A stretch of 64,000 nt of DNA from Prorocentrum cordatum (taxonomy: Eukaryota; Sar; Dinophyceae; Prorocentrales; Prorocentraceae). This document shows, one piece after another, positions 62,785-64,000 of this stretch. The notes under the pieces are model-generated. The model was not told the DNA's origin, searched no databases, and worked only from the letters and a program-made list of their open reading frames with translations. Made by a program: the position numbers and the translations under genes. Positions within the stretch are counted from its first letter, which is position 1. The number at the start of each line of letters is the position of its first letter. The DNA is taken from the NCBI GenBank assembly GCA_963575745.1, contig CAUYUJ010016069.1:21001-85000 (forward strand), written 5' to 3'.

Positions 62785-64000
62785 CCGCCGCAAGCTTTGT
62801 CTGGGAGATGGGGGCCGGTTCGCAAAGCAGAGGCCTACATCCTGAAAGCGCCCGTTGTGCAGCTACGGCAAGCAATGATTGGACATGGGACTGATGGGCC
62901 TTTGGAGTCTCCTGCCAGACCAGCGGCCGCAGCCGCGGCCAACGTCGGCGCTGCTGGTCTTCCAGATGCTCAGGCTGAGGCCGCGCCCGAGCCGATCGCC
63001 GATGTTGACGGGGCTCAGGAGTTGGCAGTCGAATCTTCAAAAGTGCACTCGGCTCAGCAAGGTGAATGGAGAGAGGATGCGGCCTTAGCCGTCACCGACG
63101 AGTGTTTCATCCCTATCATCATGGGGATATGCCATAGCGCAAGGGGGCCACCCAACCACTTCTACCACTGGCTTCTGCAGCCGCTGGAGGTCATCAGCAT
63201 CGACGGCGACCTTCGGAGGCCAGGGAAGGCCGCTTTCCTGACATGGGGGAAGTGCAAGGACCGAATGATTCAGATCAAACCTGGAAGCGGGTCTAGGGGG
63301 GGGAATTACACATATGATAGCGGGACATTCTCTTACCAGGGCGGTCCCAATCGGACCAATCGGACGGATGTTCGGGCTTTCGCCGCCAGTTCGTTTTTGG
63401 TTTTTTTCGACCCCCAGTGTTTGATGCGAAACATTCGGTCTTGTCGATGGGCCGATGAGGATATTGTGGCTGAGCTCGAGAAGCTCACGGTTTCACAGGC
63501 GCGGTTGGACATAATGCTAGAGGTCCCAGAACATATCGGACCCGATGTCACGGAGGGGATGTTTTTTTTTTTTTTTTTCACGCTGGGGCACCATGCAGAT
63601 TTTGACAGAAGAATTTCGTGCATGCTGGTCCGAAAATTCCCTGCGAGATTTCTTATCATGGCAAAACGTGGCAGGGGCATCGAATGCGAGGATAGACTTG
63701 AAGTCGCATACGGCCTGCTAAACACAGATGAATGCACAGTAGAAATATGCGCACGTAAATTGAGGAAACGGTTTGCCGTGGAGTTGGGGCAAGTCGTTTC
63801 TTCTAGGGGCAGATGCCTTGGCCTGCTCTGGCTTCAGATTGCCATGTGGTGCGAAGCTTACCCAAGCGATCCTCGATACATCGAGGGGATCAACAACATG
63901 ATGATATCCGCATGGAACTTCGCTCCAGGCATGAAGCCTCCACTGGGTTCCAGTCGCGTCGTCGGGCGCTGCTTTATTTTGAAAGACGGCGTGCTGTCGC
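62785..64000 (+). CDS. C-terminal part of transposase-like protein, runs off the edge
   Basis: An uninterrupted frame of about 405 codons extends to the right edge without a stop. It begins PPQALSGRWGPVRKAEAYIL, whose RW recalls the RW motif of hAT transposases. It continues through an Ala-rich linker to CFIPIIMGICHSARGPPNHF, FLTWGKCKDRMIQIKPG, CRWADEDIVAELEKLTVSQA, a six-Phe run at 63,561-63,578 (probably a poly-T oddity), FPARFLIMAKRGRGIECEDR and YIEGINNMMISAWNFAPGM. An EGINN-type motif is where this family carries a conserved acidic residue, by my recollection. The start is set by frame continuity with the upstream part across the G-run, not by a Met. Confidence 0.6.

Overview
The window reads as nuclear DNA of a dinoflagellate. 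A near-complete dinoflagellate spliced-leader relic sits at 61,330-61,350 on the + strand. A second, slightly mutated relic sits at 56,655-56,674 on the - strand. The retroelement proteins are of types I know from dinoflagellate genomes, and the rest is GC-rich and saturated with micro- and minisatellites. I favour a large-genome free-living lineage such as Prorocentrum, but the genus is a guess. I see no housekeeping gene, rRNA, tRNA or CRISPR. Most long open frames in the left 48 kb are simple repeats read as protein (poly-Asp, His, Arg, Ser, Val) and were not annotated as genes.

Layout. 0.4-5.8 kb: an 89-bp NotI-containing satellite in two blocks with duplicated flanks, set inside an older 240-280 bp repeat. 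5.8-33 kb: intergenic sequence with CGT/GAC/GAT/TCC/TA/TG microsatellites, duplicated blocks, a small inverted-repeat element (8,985-9,185), a decayed 66-bp codon-length minisatellite (11.1-11.7 kb), a candidate last exon (19,348-19,512) and a fragment of a LINE-type ORF1 (22.9-23.9 kb). 33.1-35.4 kb (-): a Helitron replicase with three zinc ribbons and the HUH motif, cut off at a CG-rich repeat. 35.8-38 kb: GGCCTCTTGGGG-type repeats and TA arrays. 38.0-44.5 kb: a macro-repeat carrying three insertions, namely a second copy of the 8.98 kb small element (38,421-38,611) and two copies of a foldback-like element of about 1.1 kb (40,080-41,180 and 43,366-44,446). The first foldback copy has a 9-bp target duplication. 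45,741-45,906: another small element with long terminal inverted repeats.

49.2-64.0 kb is the protein-coding part and consists of mobile elements. A decayed but canonically ordered non-LTR retrotransposon runs on the - strand from its spliced-leader relic at 56,674 down to 49,245: zinc finger/coiled coil, endonuclease, reverse transcriptase, zinc motif, RNase H, C-terminal Cys/His motif. Diverging from it on the + strand, 56.8-60.9 kb holds a dinoflagellate-type retroelement: Pro/Ala-rich N-terminus, gag-like domain, reverse transcriptase with a YVDN active site, and a truncated RNase H. A third unit begins with the spliced-leader relic at 61,330 and encodes a transposase-like protein that runs off the right edge. 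Every one of these three units is broken by frameshifts, several of them in homopolymers, so part of the damage may be assembly error.
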